A stretch of 64,000 nucleotides of DNA from JAJNBK01 sp035642715 (lineage in GTDB: Archaea; Thermoproteota; Nitrososphaeria; Nitrososphaerales; Nitrososphaeraceae). Positions within the stretch are counted from its first letter, which is position 1; the number at the start of each line of letters is the position of its first letter. Where the stretch lies: contig DASQRW010000093.1 of the NCBI GenBank assembly GCA_035642715.1, forward strand, positions 1-64,000, in the 5' to 3' direction. Under the pieces are notes generated by a model. The model saw only the letters and a program-made list of their open reading frames with translations. It did not search any database and had not been told where the DNA came from. Of the stretch, positions 36,660 through 45,148 are shown one piece after another. The translations under genes were made by a program, and so were the position numbers.

Positions 36660-37607
36660 TTAAGCTAACCTGTTATTACTAGTCAGAATACTAACAGTTC
36701 TGCAAACTGAACAGGTGTCTCCCGTAGAATCTCGTCTGCAGACTGAGCACTTTTTCGGCGCATGTATTAATGATACTGACTTCATACTTTTAGAAATCTT
36801 TAAGATCGAGTTGTATGTGTTATACTTAATTCCCGGATGACCTTTTTCGAGCTTGTTTAGAAATTCTCGAATATCAGTTCTGATGCTTTCGTGCATATAT
36901 GGACATTCTTCTGATTGAAATGGAATATTCCTCTGTAGAGCATAGAATGCTATTTCGTGTTCATAAATCTCTACAAAAGGTTTTATCTTCTTCAAGCCAT
37001 TTGAACCATACTGAACTGGTTCAGGGTAAATCCAAGCTATCCTTTCGATATCTCCAGCAAAAAGGTTTATTGTAAAAGTTTGTAATTGATCATCTAAATT
37101 GTGCGCTGTCGCTATGATATTTGCATCCACAGATTCTGCTGCCAAATCTATTGCTCTTCTACGAAAAGTGCCGCACATTGAGCAAGAAGTCATCTTGTCA
37201 GAAGGTCTTGTCATCATAGCTTTATCCATATCTATTCCAAATAGATTCTTGTAACTGAGAATCTTGCTCTCTATTTTTAGATCTGAACAGAATTCTTTTA
37301 CGATCTGCAATGATTCATTACGATAACCTTCTATTCCCTCGTCTATTGTTATAGCGATAATATCTGAACGGTCATGTTTCTCAAAGATTTTTTTCATAAC
37401 AAATAGTAACGCTAAACTGTCTTTGCCTCCTGAAACAGCAACTGCTACTCTGTCATTATAATCGAGCATCGAAAACTTGGACATAGTTTTAGCAGCCTTT
37501 TCTTCTATAGACTGCAGAAAGCATTTTTTGCATAGATGCTCCCCAGAATACGATCTATAAAATACACTTAATCCATTATGGCATTTATTGCAAGGTCGCT
37601 GTGACAT
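36660..37607 (-). CDS. tRNA 2-thiolation enzyme, TtuA/NcsA (CTU1) family
   Basis: A 315-residue PP-loop ATPase that thiolates tRNA uridines (position 54 or 34) using a sulfur-carrier protein. N-terminal zinc site CNKC (6-9) with CKKC (26-29); PP-loop SGGKDS (59-64); C142 and C145 in SCSMCG with C235 are the three cysteines that hold the 4Fe-4S cluster in TtuA; a C-terminal zinc finger uses C287, C290, C299 and C302. Length and order match the family. Whether U54 or wobble U34 is the target cannot be decided from the sequence. It is divergent from the Lrp-like regulator. Confidence 0.92.
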   Translation of the reverse strand: MSQRPCNKCHNGLSVFYRSYSGEHLCKKCFLQSIEEKAAKTMSKFSMLDYNDRVAVAVSGGKDSLALLFVMKKIFEKHDRSDIIAITIDEGIEGYRNESLQIVKEFCSDLKIESKILSYKNLFGIDMDKAMMTRPSDKMTSCSMCGTFRRRAIDLAAESVDANIIATAHNLDDQLQTFTINLFAGDIERIAWIYPEPVQYGSNGLKKIKPFVEIYEHEIAFYALQRNIPFQSEECPYMHESIRTDIREFLNKLEKGHPGIKYNTYNSILKISKSMKSVSLIHAPKKCSVCRRDSTGDTCSVCRTVSILTSNNRLA

Positions 37608-37715
37608 GGAATATATTAAATCAACAAGTATTATTATTTCTTGATATCAGCAATATGAACTAGAATAATTCTTATGTTGCTCATTATAAAGAGATATACA
37701 TAGGAAAATGATGTT

Positions 37716-38258
37716 ATGTTAAAAACATTTAAACACCAACAACGTAGTTTAAATGTGCAATTAGATTCAGACCTACTCGACAATATAAATCTCAAGATAA
37801 TAGATTTTTTGAGTAAAGACTCATCGACACCATTTGTAGAAATAGCTAAACAGATTGGTATTTCAGATGCAACAGTGCATATCAGAGTTAGGCGCCTGCT
37901 TGCAGCAGGAATTATTAATAAGTTCACAATTTCCGTAGATAACAATCGTCTTGGTTATGACCACCTTGCTTTCATGGGGATAAATGTAGAACCCGGATTT
38001 GCAGAAGAGCTTACCGACGAGCTATCAAAAGTTGACGAAGTATTGGAAATTCACGAAATGCATGGCAGATTTGATTTGCTTTTGAAAGTCCGTGCTAAAG
38101 ATTTGGATCAGATGAGAGATATCGTAGTAAATAAGATCCGTATATTACCTCATATTATAGAAACAGAATTAATGACAGTTCTGAAATCCAGAAAAGAAGA
38201 GCAGATAGTCTCCTTGAAAAAAGATCTTTCAGACAAAGCTAATGAGTTAACATTATAA
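37716..38258 (+). CDS. Lrp/AsnC-family transcriptional regulator
   Basis: A 180-residue regulator with an N-terminal AsnC-type winged helix: NINLKIIDFLSKDSSTPFVEIAKQIGISDATVHIRVRRL, where the recognition helix is at about 50-62, followed by the AGIINKFTISVD wing. Residues about 80-160 form a RAM ligand-binding domain. The C-terminal 20 residues are a charged helix. These octamer-forming regulators respond to amino acids or related ligands in archaea. It is transcribed away from the TtuA gene; a link between the two is not evident. Confidence 0.9.
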   Translation: MLKTFKHQQRSLNVQLDSDLLDNINLKIIDFLSKDSSTPFVEIAKQIGISDATVHIRVRRLLAAGIINKFTISVDNNRLGYDHLAFMGINVEPGFAEELTDELSKVDEVLEIHEMHGRFDLLLKVRAKDLDQMRDIVVNKIRILPHIIETELMTVLKSRKEEQIVSLKKDLSDKANELTL

Positions 38259-38661
38259 ATAAGGTTTAATCAACTGTGAAATTAAAGCATAGATGATACA
38301 TGGATTTAAATTCAATTTTTATCATTTCGAGTAAAAAAACATATAGAACTATCAATTAATTATTGACAAGATTATCGCGGGTGGGCAATCAGAATGCAGG
38401 CTTATAGCGTCATCACAAATATGGATTCATTGACAGATTTGCTTTAGACCTAGTTATTCTGTGCGAAAGGATTGGCTGATAATTATTATTTTCACAATGT
38501 ACCTAACCTAAATAAACGATAAATGATAAACTATTACTAACCATATGATATTAACATTAAGGCGGAAGTATTATTACACTCACAACATATACTGCAGATA
38601 AACAGATAAACTTAGGTTCAATCTATTTAGGCGCAGACATTGTGTCTACTTATATAATTTG
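38259..38661. other. Intergenic, no gene seen
   Basis: AT-rich spacer before the zinc transporter operon. Its right end carries an operator-like repeat (38662-38686). Confidence 0.55.
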
Positions 38662-38686
38662 ATAATATGATATCGGCTCATATTAT
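38662..38686. promoter_or_regulatory. Operator-like inverted repeat before metal transporter
   Basis: Arms ATAATATGA (38662-38670) and TCATATTAT (38678-38686) are perfect complements with 7 bases (TATCGGC) between. A TATA-like AGTATATAT (about 38694-38702) lies just behind and is suitably placed for transcription to begin near the TTG start at 38727. A zinc- or manganese-responsive repressor of the Fur, DtxR or ArsR type would be expected to bind here (inference). Confidence 0.5.
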
Positions 38687-38726
38687 TAATAAAAGTATAT
38701 ATCATTATTAATTTTAATATATAATA

Positions 38727-39737
38727 TTGAATGATATTATTAAACTACTGATAGAAATCGGAATCCTAGTTACAGTAACCGCCCTTCTATCAGACATATT
38801 TGCAATTAATACAACTATTATTCATGCTACAAATAATACAGCTTCTGAAATAAATAATACTATTGCAAGTATAAATGGAAATAAAGTCTCTAAAGTAAAA
38901 GTTGTTGCATCATTCTATCCAATGTATGATTTTGTTCAGAAAATAGGTGGAGATAGAGTTGAAGTATCATCTATAATTCCACTGGGAGTAGAACCACATG
39001 ACTGGGAACCCACTATACAACAAAGGCTTAATGCAGAATCTTCTGACATGATAGTATACAATGGCGCAGGATTTGAAAAGTGGATTGAAGAAATTGATGC
39101 GAAATTTAAAGTAGATACGAGTGAAGGATTAGAATTGCTTGAAGGAAATGGTGAAGGAGGGAATCATCAAACCTCTGCTAGTGGGAATACTGATCTCAAC
39201 GAAAATGCTGACCCTCATATATGGTTGGATCCGATTCTAGCAAAATATCAAATTGAAAAAATTCGTGATGGATTGATAAAAATTGATCCTGCTAATACAA
39301 ACTATTATAATGGAAATGCTAAAAAGTTTATTGCAGAACTTGATTCATTGGATGCATTCATAAGATCAGAACTCAGCAACTGTGATAAAACTGATTTTAT
39401 TGCATTTCATAATGCATTCACTTACTTTTCAAATAGATATGGACTAAACCAACATAGTGTGTCTGAAGGAGTTTCACCAGAAGGAGATATTCTACCACAG
39501 AGGTTACAAGAAATTATAAAATTATCTCGTGAATTGAATATAGATACCATTTATGCAGAGGATTTGATCGATCCTCGTCTCGTTAATGTTATCGCAACAG
39601 AAATTCCTAATGGTAAAGTACTGATTCTAAGTCCAATAGAGGGTATTGACGAAGAGGAACAAAAAGCAGGCAGAGGATATATTGACAAGATGCGACAGAA
39701 TATTGGGAATCTAAAGGTGGGTCTTAGATGTACATAG
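38727..39737 (+). CDS. znuA: Zinc/manganese ABC transporter substrate-binding protein (ZnuA-like)
   Basis: A 336-residue cluster A-I (TroA/ZnuA) binding protein beginning at TTG. An N-terminal hydrophobic segment (about 7-28) acts as signal or membrane anchor. The body starts at KVVASFYPMYDFV; metal ligands are the His of EPHDW (near 92), of DPHIW (near 162), of AFHNAF (near 227) and an acidic residue in AEDLIDP (near 280). The loop before DPHIW is Gly/Ser-rich with one His, short compared with ZnuA of enterobacteria. It binds zinc (or manganese) outside the cell. Two downstream genes overlap it in turn. Confidence 0.9.
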   Translation: MNDIIKLLIEIGILVTVTALLSDIFAINTTIIHATNNTASEINNTIASINGNKVSKVKVVASFYPMYDFVQKIGGDRVEVSSIIPLGVEPHDWEPTIQQRLNAESSDMIVYNGAGFEKWIEEIDAKFKVDTSEGLELLEGNGEGGNHQTSASGNTDLNENADPHIWLDPILAKYQIEKIRDGLIKIDPANTNYYNGNAKKFIAELDSLDAFIRSELSNCDKTDFIAFHNAFTYFSNRYGLNQHSVSEGVSPEGDILPQRLQEIIKLSRELNIDTIYAEDLIDPRLVNVIATEIPNGKVLILSPIEGIDEEEQKAGRGYIDKMRQNIGNLKVGLRCT

Positions 39738-39919
39738 TAAGTATTGATGCAATATATTATCGATATACATTAGCGATTCCTAATTTAGGCAACACTATTC
39801 TATTCAATATAAAAGAAGAAAATGATCAGCCAGAAGTAATTGTTCTAACTATGCCGCTGGGAATAGTACACAACTTAATCGTAGGCTTATATGAAATCTA
39901 TCATAACTATATACTATGA
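39728..39919 (+). pseudogene. Internally deleted ABC ATPase (ZnuC relic)
   Basis: A 63-codon gene sits exactly where the ATPase gene belongs: it overlaps znuA by 10 bases and znuB by 4 (ATGA). Its first 32 residues resemble the opening strands of a metal-importer ATPase (V-S-I-D-x-I-Y-Y-R-Y, then L-F-N-I-K-E-E-N). Residues 34-52 (QPEVIVLTMPLGIVH) look like the Walker B region (P-E-V-I-V-L-D-E-P), but the two acids are T-M. Walker A, Q-loop and signature are missing, so an in-frame deletion of about 130 codons is inferred. Alternatively it is an unrelated small protein. Confidence 0.5.
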
Positions 39920-40764
39920 CCATAATTCTTGAAATTCTTGAATTTAGTTTTATGCAACGCGCCTTGATAGCTGGAGTTGCTGTTGCGATAATTTGCTCAA
40001 TAATTGGATTATTTTTGGTGTTAAGACGCCATTCTCTTTTTGGAGATGCACTCTCACATATGGCATTTGGAGGGATTGCTATAGGTATGTATACAAATAT
40101 CTATCCTATATGGACTGCCTTCATTGTTTCGATCCTTGCAGCATTAGCTATTACTAAACTAAGACAATCAACAAATATTCCTCCGGATTCGGCCGTTGCC
40201 GTAATGCTATCGTCTGGTCTTGCTCTTGGCGTTGTTTTAGTAAGCTTATCAAATGGCTTCTCAATAGATTTGTTTAGCTTTCTATTTGGAAGTATCCTGT
40301 TAGTAAGCGTCGAAGATACCTTGATGATTTTAGTCATAGCAGTAACAATCTTGTCAATAGTATTGATCCTTTACAGAAAATTATTGTACATTACTTTCGA
40401 TGAGGAACAAGCAAAAGTCAGTGGATTGCAAGTTACAAAGCTGAACTATCTTTTCATAGTGCTTGCAGGCATAACTGTGATTGCATCAATGCGGTTGGTA
40501 GGAATTCTACTAATCTCTTCATTAATTGTAATTCCTACGATCACTGCGATGATGTTTGGAAAAGGTTTTAGAAAAACAGCCTTATTTTCTGTTTCAATAT
40601 CGGTATTATCTGTAGTAACAGGTATACTTCTCGCTTATATACTGAACTTGGCTCCTGGCGGAACTATTGTCCTTGTTTCTGTAGTCATATTTATTGCAAC
40701 ATTAGCAACAAAATACTCTATCAAGAAAGCCAGAAGATTTGAAAAATCCACTATTAGAATTTAG
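39916..40764 (+). CDS. znuB: Zinc/manganese ABC transporter permease (ZnuB-like)
   Basis: A 282-residue ABC-3 family permease with about eight membrane helices. It shows the family's opening FMQRALIAGVAVAIICSIIGLFLVLRR (start of helices 1-2), DALSHMAFGGIAIG (45-58), and the SSLIVIPTITAMM motif (about 197-209) near the ATPase contact region. It forms the channel for the metal delivered by the ZnuA-like protein. Its start overlaps the ATPase relic, so it is translated with the operon. With no intact ATPase beside it, function would need an ATPase encoded elsewhere. Confidence 0.9.
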   Translation: MTIILEILEFSFMQRALIAGVAVAIICSIIGLFLVLRRHSLFGDALSHMAFGGIAIGMYTNIYPIWTAFIVSILAALAITKLRQSTNIPPDSAVAVMLSSGLALGVVLVSLSNGFSIDLFSFLFGSILLVSVEDTLMILVIAVTILSIVLILYRKLLYITFDEEQAKVSGLQVTKLNYLFIVLAGITVIASMRLVGILLISSLIVIPTITAMMFGKGFRKTALFSVSISVLSVVTGILLAYILNLAPGGTIVLVSVVIFIATLATKYSIKKARRFEKSTIRI

Positions 40765-41226
40765 ATCTTATCATTATCCCTACTTAGGCATATAATTACT
40801 ACTATACAATAACATAGAGGGGGTTTTTTTATCTATTCCAAGATCGTTTCTCTTGTGCTTGTAGTAGAATATTTTCATATGTATTTTAATTGTTGATGTC
40901 TGAAAATATCCTATCACCATTTTCTATATTGATTAATTCCTATAATCCCATAGCATCTAAATAGCTATGGTTATTTATCATTCTTTTTTCCGCCTAGATG
41001 CATTTGGTATAAAATTACGTAGTCTTGAGAAAAAATTTATTGACTTTATACGTCCTATGCGTCTACATGCATATATATCCTGAATTATGTCCAAGCTCAA
41101 ACAAACTTTTAAAATATTATGGAAATGGAAACCAACACCGCTCTAATATTAAGTTTAACATAATTGTGTAATCTCGTAAACTAAACAAAGAATATGAAAA
41201 ACAGAACTATCATTTTTTTGAGTTAA
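40765..41226. other. Intergenic, T-rich stretch behind znuB
   Basis: No gene. GGGGG followed by seven T (40819-40830) is a likely transcription stop for the zinc operon, as archaeal termination favours T-runs. Confidence 0.5.
40824..40830 (+). terminator. T-run terminator of the zinc operon
   Basis: Seven consecutive T behind a G-run, 60 bases after the znuB stop. Archaeal RNA polymerase terminates at such T-tracts; no hairpin is needed. Confidence 0.4.
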
Positions 41227-41346
41227 TTATTTAAATTTTCGATATTTATCATCATCTTTACCAAAAGATCTGAATAACAACCCACTAAAAACCAAAATGC
41301 CTCCCATTACCAAGGCAACAATAGTTTGCTCTGGTGGAACATGCAT
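41227..41346 (-). pseudogene. Frameshifted small membrane protein fragment
   Basis: A 39-codon frame from ATG 41346 encodes one membrane helix (TIVALVMGGILVFSGLLF) and a charged tail GKDDDKYRKF. Immediately upstream, in another frame and without a start codon, there is a second hydrophobic stretch after IDRPTRAIKEWLP (to about 41437). One lost base would fuse them into a two-helix protein of about 67 residues, so I favour a damaged gene. The 39-codon part alone could still be a functional small membrane protein. Family unknown. Confidence 0.35.
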
Positions 41347-41739
41347 TACAAGGCGATTACGAATGAGATCGCGGCTGCTGCCGCACTTAAAGGTAACCAT
41401 TCTTTAATGGCACGAGTAGGTCTATCTATTTCTAATCACCAACTAAATAATAAGCGCATTAAGAGCATTATAATTTTTTCATCCGTCATGGCGATATTCA
41501 TTGCCCATTTTGATAATTAATTATACTACTAATTAGTCTATAGTATAAATCTAAATACGTCTTAATCATTATATTCGTCTATGGGTTGAAAACACTATCG
41601 TCATCTCTGTTTATTTTATTATCATGTTATTAAAATAAATAAACTGTTTATAGCAGATTATCATTGATTGTTAATTAGTATCTGTTAATATTTATTAAAG
41701 ATATAATAAACATAATAAATTATTATTGTATACATAAAG
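41347..41739. other. Intergenic, no intact gene
   Basis: Contains the upstream part of the broken membrane-protein frame (to about 41437). The plus-strand 64-codon frame 41326-41520 is antisense to it and not called. Confidence 0.5.
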
Positions 41740-42069
41740 ATGATAATACAATCAATTAGAGAAATAAAACGAATTAATAATATTATTATTGATATAAGAA
41801 ACTTGTTCAATGATCCAGTAGTTATCAAGACTCTGGAAAAAATAGATCTAACGGCAGAAGCTATGAAAACTGCGGCTGAAAATACAAAAAATACTATACT
41901 TGCATTAGAGCAAACAGGTATCCTGTACGAGTCCAAAAAGATAATAATGGCTTCTAGAAAGACAATCAATTTACGAAAGAGTACTCAAAATCTAGGAGAA
42001 ATTATTAATATTACTAAAGGATTGGAAAAGTCATTTAGAGAGTTAATAAATGAATTGAAGTTACAATAG
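41740..42069 (+). CDS. Hypothetical coiled-coil protein
   Basis: A 109-residue all-helical protein without Cys or Trp. Heptad-like spacing of Ile/Leu from residues 4 to 40 and 60 to 105 suggests a two-helix coiled coil, with an EAMKTAAENTKNTILALEQTG segment between them. No membrane helix or signal. I recognise no family; a structural or partner-binding role is all that can be proposed. It is isolated between spacers. Confidence 0.55.
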   Translation: MIIQSIREIKRINNIIIDIRNLFNDPVVIKTLEKIDLTAEAMKTAAENTKNTILALEQTGILYESKKIIMASRKTINLRKSTQNLGEIINITKGLEKSFRELINELKLQ

Positions 42070-42697
42070 GGTAGAATATTAAAGATAAAAGAAAAGATGA
42101 TAAAGAAAAGTGCTGAATGTAGTATAATATTGTAATAGGCAATTAAAATTTTTCTGACTATGGTATAATAGACTATGTGAATATCCAATTATACTCCACT
42201 TTTGTTGTAGTAGAATTCACGGAATTTTCTTGAAGGAACAGTCTTCAATAATTTATCTAAATGTTATGCTGAGTGAATATAAGATAGGGAAACCAGTTTA
42301 TACCTGATTTCATTAGCATTGACGGTTGACCCTTTCTGATACTCGTCATATTATCGTCATTTATTAGTCAGATAACTCCTTTTAGTTCAAATTGAAGTCC
42401 GGTAACTAATATATTATACCATAAATTCTGCAAGATAAATACCATAAGAAGGGATTACTAATTCAAATGGGCAATAGTAGTATATTACTTTAATAATGGA
42501 CCAGATCCGATCAAATACAAGGAAATTCAAGATCTTAATATATTTTGAATATATATATCATAAAAATTAAGTATTTGTAAAGAGCTATATAATAATATGA
42601 TAGCTTTAAACCTAGGAAACACAAAAATGTGGATATTGAAGAAAATATAAGAGACAAGCCGGTAACTATATATCTAAAAATAGACATATATTGATAG
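42070..42697. other. Intergenic, no gene seen
   Basis: AT-rich spacer upstream of tfe. Nothing besides A/T tracts is visible. Confidence 0.6.
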
Positions 42698-43216
42698 ATG
42701 CGCTCAGTTGAGTATGAAGATTCTTTTGTTAAAATTGCAGGTCTAATTGGGGGGGAAGAGTATCATAAGGTTGCTCGTGCACTTTTAAATACAGAAGATG
42801 CGACCGATGAAGAAATTGCAAGTGCCACTGGTCTAAGGATAAATATTATAAGAAAAGTTCTGTATGATATGTTTGGCAAAGCACTAATTACGGGTATAAG
42901 AGTAAAGGATGAGAAGAAAGGATGGTTTGTCTATAGATGGCGAGCGAAACGTGATCAAATTGATAATTTTATAGATAATCAAAAGAAAAAAATTCTCGAT
43001 CGATTGCAAAAACGTCTAGAATATGAAGAGTCCTCCGAGTTTTATCATTGTGGAAATAAAGATTGTCCGCGAACAAAATTTGATGCTGCTGTTGAATTAT
43101 TTTTCAAGTGCCCCAACTGCAAAGGACCGCTCAATATGGTAGACAACAGTAAGGTAAAGGAAGCATTACGCTATAAGATTGAACAGATAACATTAGATGT
43201 ATCCTTAAGAAAATAA
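42698..43216 (+). CDS. tfe: Transcription initiation factor E, alpha subunit
   Basis: A 172-residue archaeal TFE-alpha, which binds RNA polymerase and TBP-TFB promoter complexes and assists DNA opening. Residues about 10-95 form the extended winged helix (LLNTEDATDEEIASATGLRINIIRKVLYDMFGKALI); a charged helix (98-120) links to a zinc ribbon with pairs CGNKDC (near 126-131) and CPNC (near 148-151). Length matches archaeal TFE. The TFE-beta partner is not visible here. It is convergent with the riboflavin operon, with only 5 bases between the stop codons. Confidence 0.95.
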   Translation: MRSVEYEDSFVKIAGLIGGEEYHKVARALLNTEDATDEEIASATGLRINIIRKVLYDMFGKALITGIRVKDEKKGWFVYRWRAKRDQIDNFIDNQKKKILDRLQKRLEYEESSEFYHCGNKDCPRTKFDAAVELFFKCPNCKGPLNMVDNSKVKEALRYKIEQITLDVSLRK

Positions 43217-43221
43217 TAAGA

Positions 43222-43872
43222 TTATGACAACTTATAATACAAAACTACCTCTCCATTATTTTGTCTTGACACCTTTATCAATTCCATTTTTATACCATCT
43301 GAGATTCTTTCATAACCATCCCCTTCTACTAATGTAGTCGCCGTTCTCCCACCTACAATTCTAGGTGCAACTGTTACCATTAATTCATTCACGATTCTTA
43401 ATTGAAGGATAGACCAATTTAATTCTCCACCTCCTTCAACGAGGATTTTATTAAATCCCATCTTTTTAAGAATAAAAAATAGCTCTTTTAAGTCAACAGT
43501 TTTTGTTCCTGCAACAATCACTATTGCGCCAGCATTTTTAATTTTATCAATTCTCTCATTAGATGCTCGTCTTGTTACTGCTACTATTGTATTGATTTTA
43601 GATGCGCTCTTCAGAATTTTTGAATCAAGAGGAATTCTCCCTATGCTGTCTACTATTATTCTCACAGGAGTTGTTCCATGTCTTTTAACCAACCTTACCG
43701 TGAGTCTTGGATTATCTACAATAACAGTTGATATTCCGATAATAATTGCGTCAACAGAAGATCGCAATCTGTGAAGTCGCCTTAAATCTTGTTTTGAAGA
43801 AATAGAAGAATCTCCAAGATTAGTCGCAATTTTGCCATCAATTGTCATAGCTGCGTTTATCAGTACCTGCAA
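43222..43872 (-). CDS. arfC: Diaminohydroxyphosphoribosylaminopyrimidine reductase (archaeal RIB7 type)
   Basis: A 216-residue RibD-C/RIB7 reductase that uses NAD(P)H to reduce the ribosyl side chain of 2,5-diamino-6-ribosylamino-pyrimidinone 5'-phosphate. It shows the opening INAAMTIDGKIA (5-16), SSKQDLRRLHRLRSSVDAIIIG (25-46), NPRLTVR (54-60) and the NADPH-site VEGGGELNWSIL (about 143-154). In archaea reduction precedes deamination, so the next step needs a separate deaminase. It is the last gene of the operon, starting one base behind the amidohydrolase stop. Confidence 0.9.
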   Translation of the reverse strand: MQVLINAAMTIDGKIATNLGDSSISSKQDLRRLHRLRSSVDAIIIGISTVIVDNPRLTVRLVKRHGTTPVRIIVDSIGRIPLDSKILKSASKINTIVAVTRRASNERIDKIKNAGAIVIVAGTKTVDLKELFFILKKMGFNKILVEGGGELNWSILQLRIVNELMVTVAPRIVGGRTATTLVEGDGYERISDGIKMELIKVSRQNNGEVVLYYKLS

Positions 43873-43873
43873 A

Positions 43874-45148
43874 TTAGATATCTACTCCATCTATAAACTT
43901 GCCATTGATCATCACAGCTTTAATTGAATCCTGACTCGCTCTATGAACTATTGATGCATAAGGGTCATGAATTGGATAGAGATCAATATGATTCTTGTCT
44001 AAAAATAAAAGATCTGCTGATCGCCCATTTTCTATATACCCGGAATTCAGGCCAAGGATTTTAGCATTGTTTACTGTAGCCATCATAAGTATTTCTTTAG
44101 GACTAATGAATTCTGGTTCTATTGCCCGTGATACCTTCCATAGATAATCCAATTCCTTAAAGATGTCAGGAGAATTTAGCATAACATTATCTGTTCCTAT
44201 GCCAATAGTGCATCCTAGTTTTAACATTCTTGCAACTTTTGGAATACCGACTCCCAGTATTCCATTTGATCTAGGGCATACGATTACTCCCGTTCCTTTC
44301 TTCGCTACTATAGAAATATCCTCTTCATTGGCATTAGTCATATGAACAAGAATGTCAGGTTTTAAATATTGCATTATTCTATATACTTCGGTCATACCTG
44401 TTTTTGATTTGGATAATTCATTTGTATCTTTAGACTCTGCAGCATGAATTGCACTTAACAATTTCTTTTTCTCTGTACTATTTTTGCTTTGTAATAATTT
44501 GCTGTATTGTATAAGTGTCTCATCAGTATTTTCGTTTGCACCACTGATTCCGAATCCATCAGCTATTTTTAAAATATCGGAAGCCATTTGTAGTAAATTT
44601 GAAGAAAGTTTCTTATCCTTTTGTTCTATTCCAGCTTCGTGATATATAATTTCCTTTTTTACCGGATTAAAATAATATTCAACTCTGCCAAGTATTACAC
44701 ATTTAATTGGAAGATCAGATATGGCAGCCTTTAGAAGTTTTACTCCTTCTATACCTCCTTCCCTGAAGTCTGCAAAAGCAACTATTCCTTTTTTCATCAT
44801 TGATATGGCTGAGCTTCTAATGAACATCTTAAGGTGATCCGGTCTAGTTTTTTGCAAAATATTCCTTTTTGCTCCAAAAACAGGATGAACTCTTTTGTCT
44901 AGCCCAGAATCAATAAGGAAATCTTTACCAATTGAATCTCCGATGTGTGTATGGGCATTAATAAATCCGGGTATTACCATAAATCCCTCTGCATCTATAG
45001 CATTTCTTTCTTTATCGATAATCCCACGATAATTTCCATCTCCAACTTTCTTTATTATTCCATTTTTTCCGATTTCAATAAAACCATTGTTAACAAAAGT
45101 TAGATCACTTCCAAGCAACAAGCTTGCATTCTCGATTATTATAGACAT
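43874..45148 (-). CDS. Amidohydrolase-superfamily deaminase-like protein in riboflavin operon
   Basis: A 424-residue TIM-barrel amidohydrolase of the ATZ/TRZ cytosine/guanine-deaminase branch. All metal and acid positions are present: HTH (66-68) in PGFINAHTHIGD, H235 with E238 in IHAAES, H269 in LVHMTN and D320 in GIGTDN, so it should be active as a deaminase or chlorohydrolase-type enzyme. It overlaps arfA by 10 bases and is one base from arfC. Between cyclohydrolase and reductase, its natural role would be pyrimidine deamination in riboflavin synthesis, a step without an accepted archaeal enzyme as far as I know; deformylation (ArfB's step) is an alternative. The role is inference. Confidence 0.8.
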   Translation of the reverse strand: MSIIIENASLLLGSDLTFVNNGFIEIGKNGIIKKVGDGNYRGIIDKERNAIDAEGFMVIPGFINAHTHIGDSIGKDFLIDSGLDKRVHPVFGAKRNILQKTRPDHLKMFIRSSAISMMKKGIVAFADFREGGIEGVKLLKAAISDLPIKCVILGRVEYYFNPVKKEIIYHEAGIEQKDKKLSSNLLQMASDILKIADGFGISGANENTDETLIQYSKLLQSKNSTEKKKLLSAIHAAESKDTNELSKSKTGMTEVYRIMQYLKPDILVHMTNANEEDISIVAKKGTGVIVCPRSNGILGVGIPKVARMLKLGCTIGIGTDNVMLNSPDIFKELDYLWKVSRAIEPEFISPKEILMMATVNNAKILGLNSGYIENGRSADLLFLDKNHIDLYPIHDPYASIVHRASQDSIKAVMINGKFIDGVDI

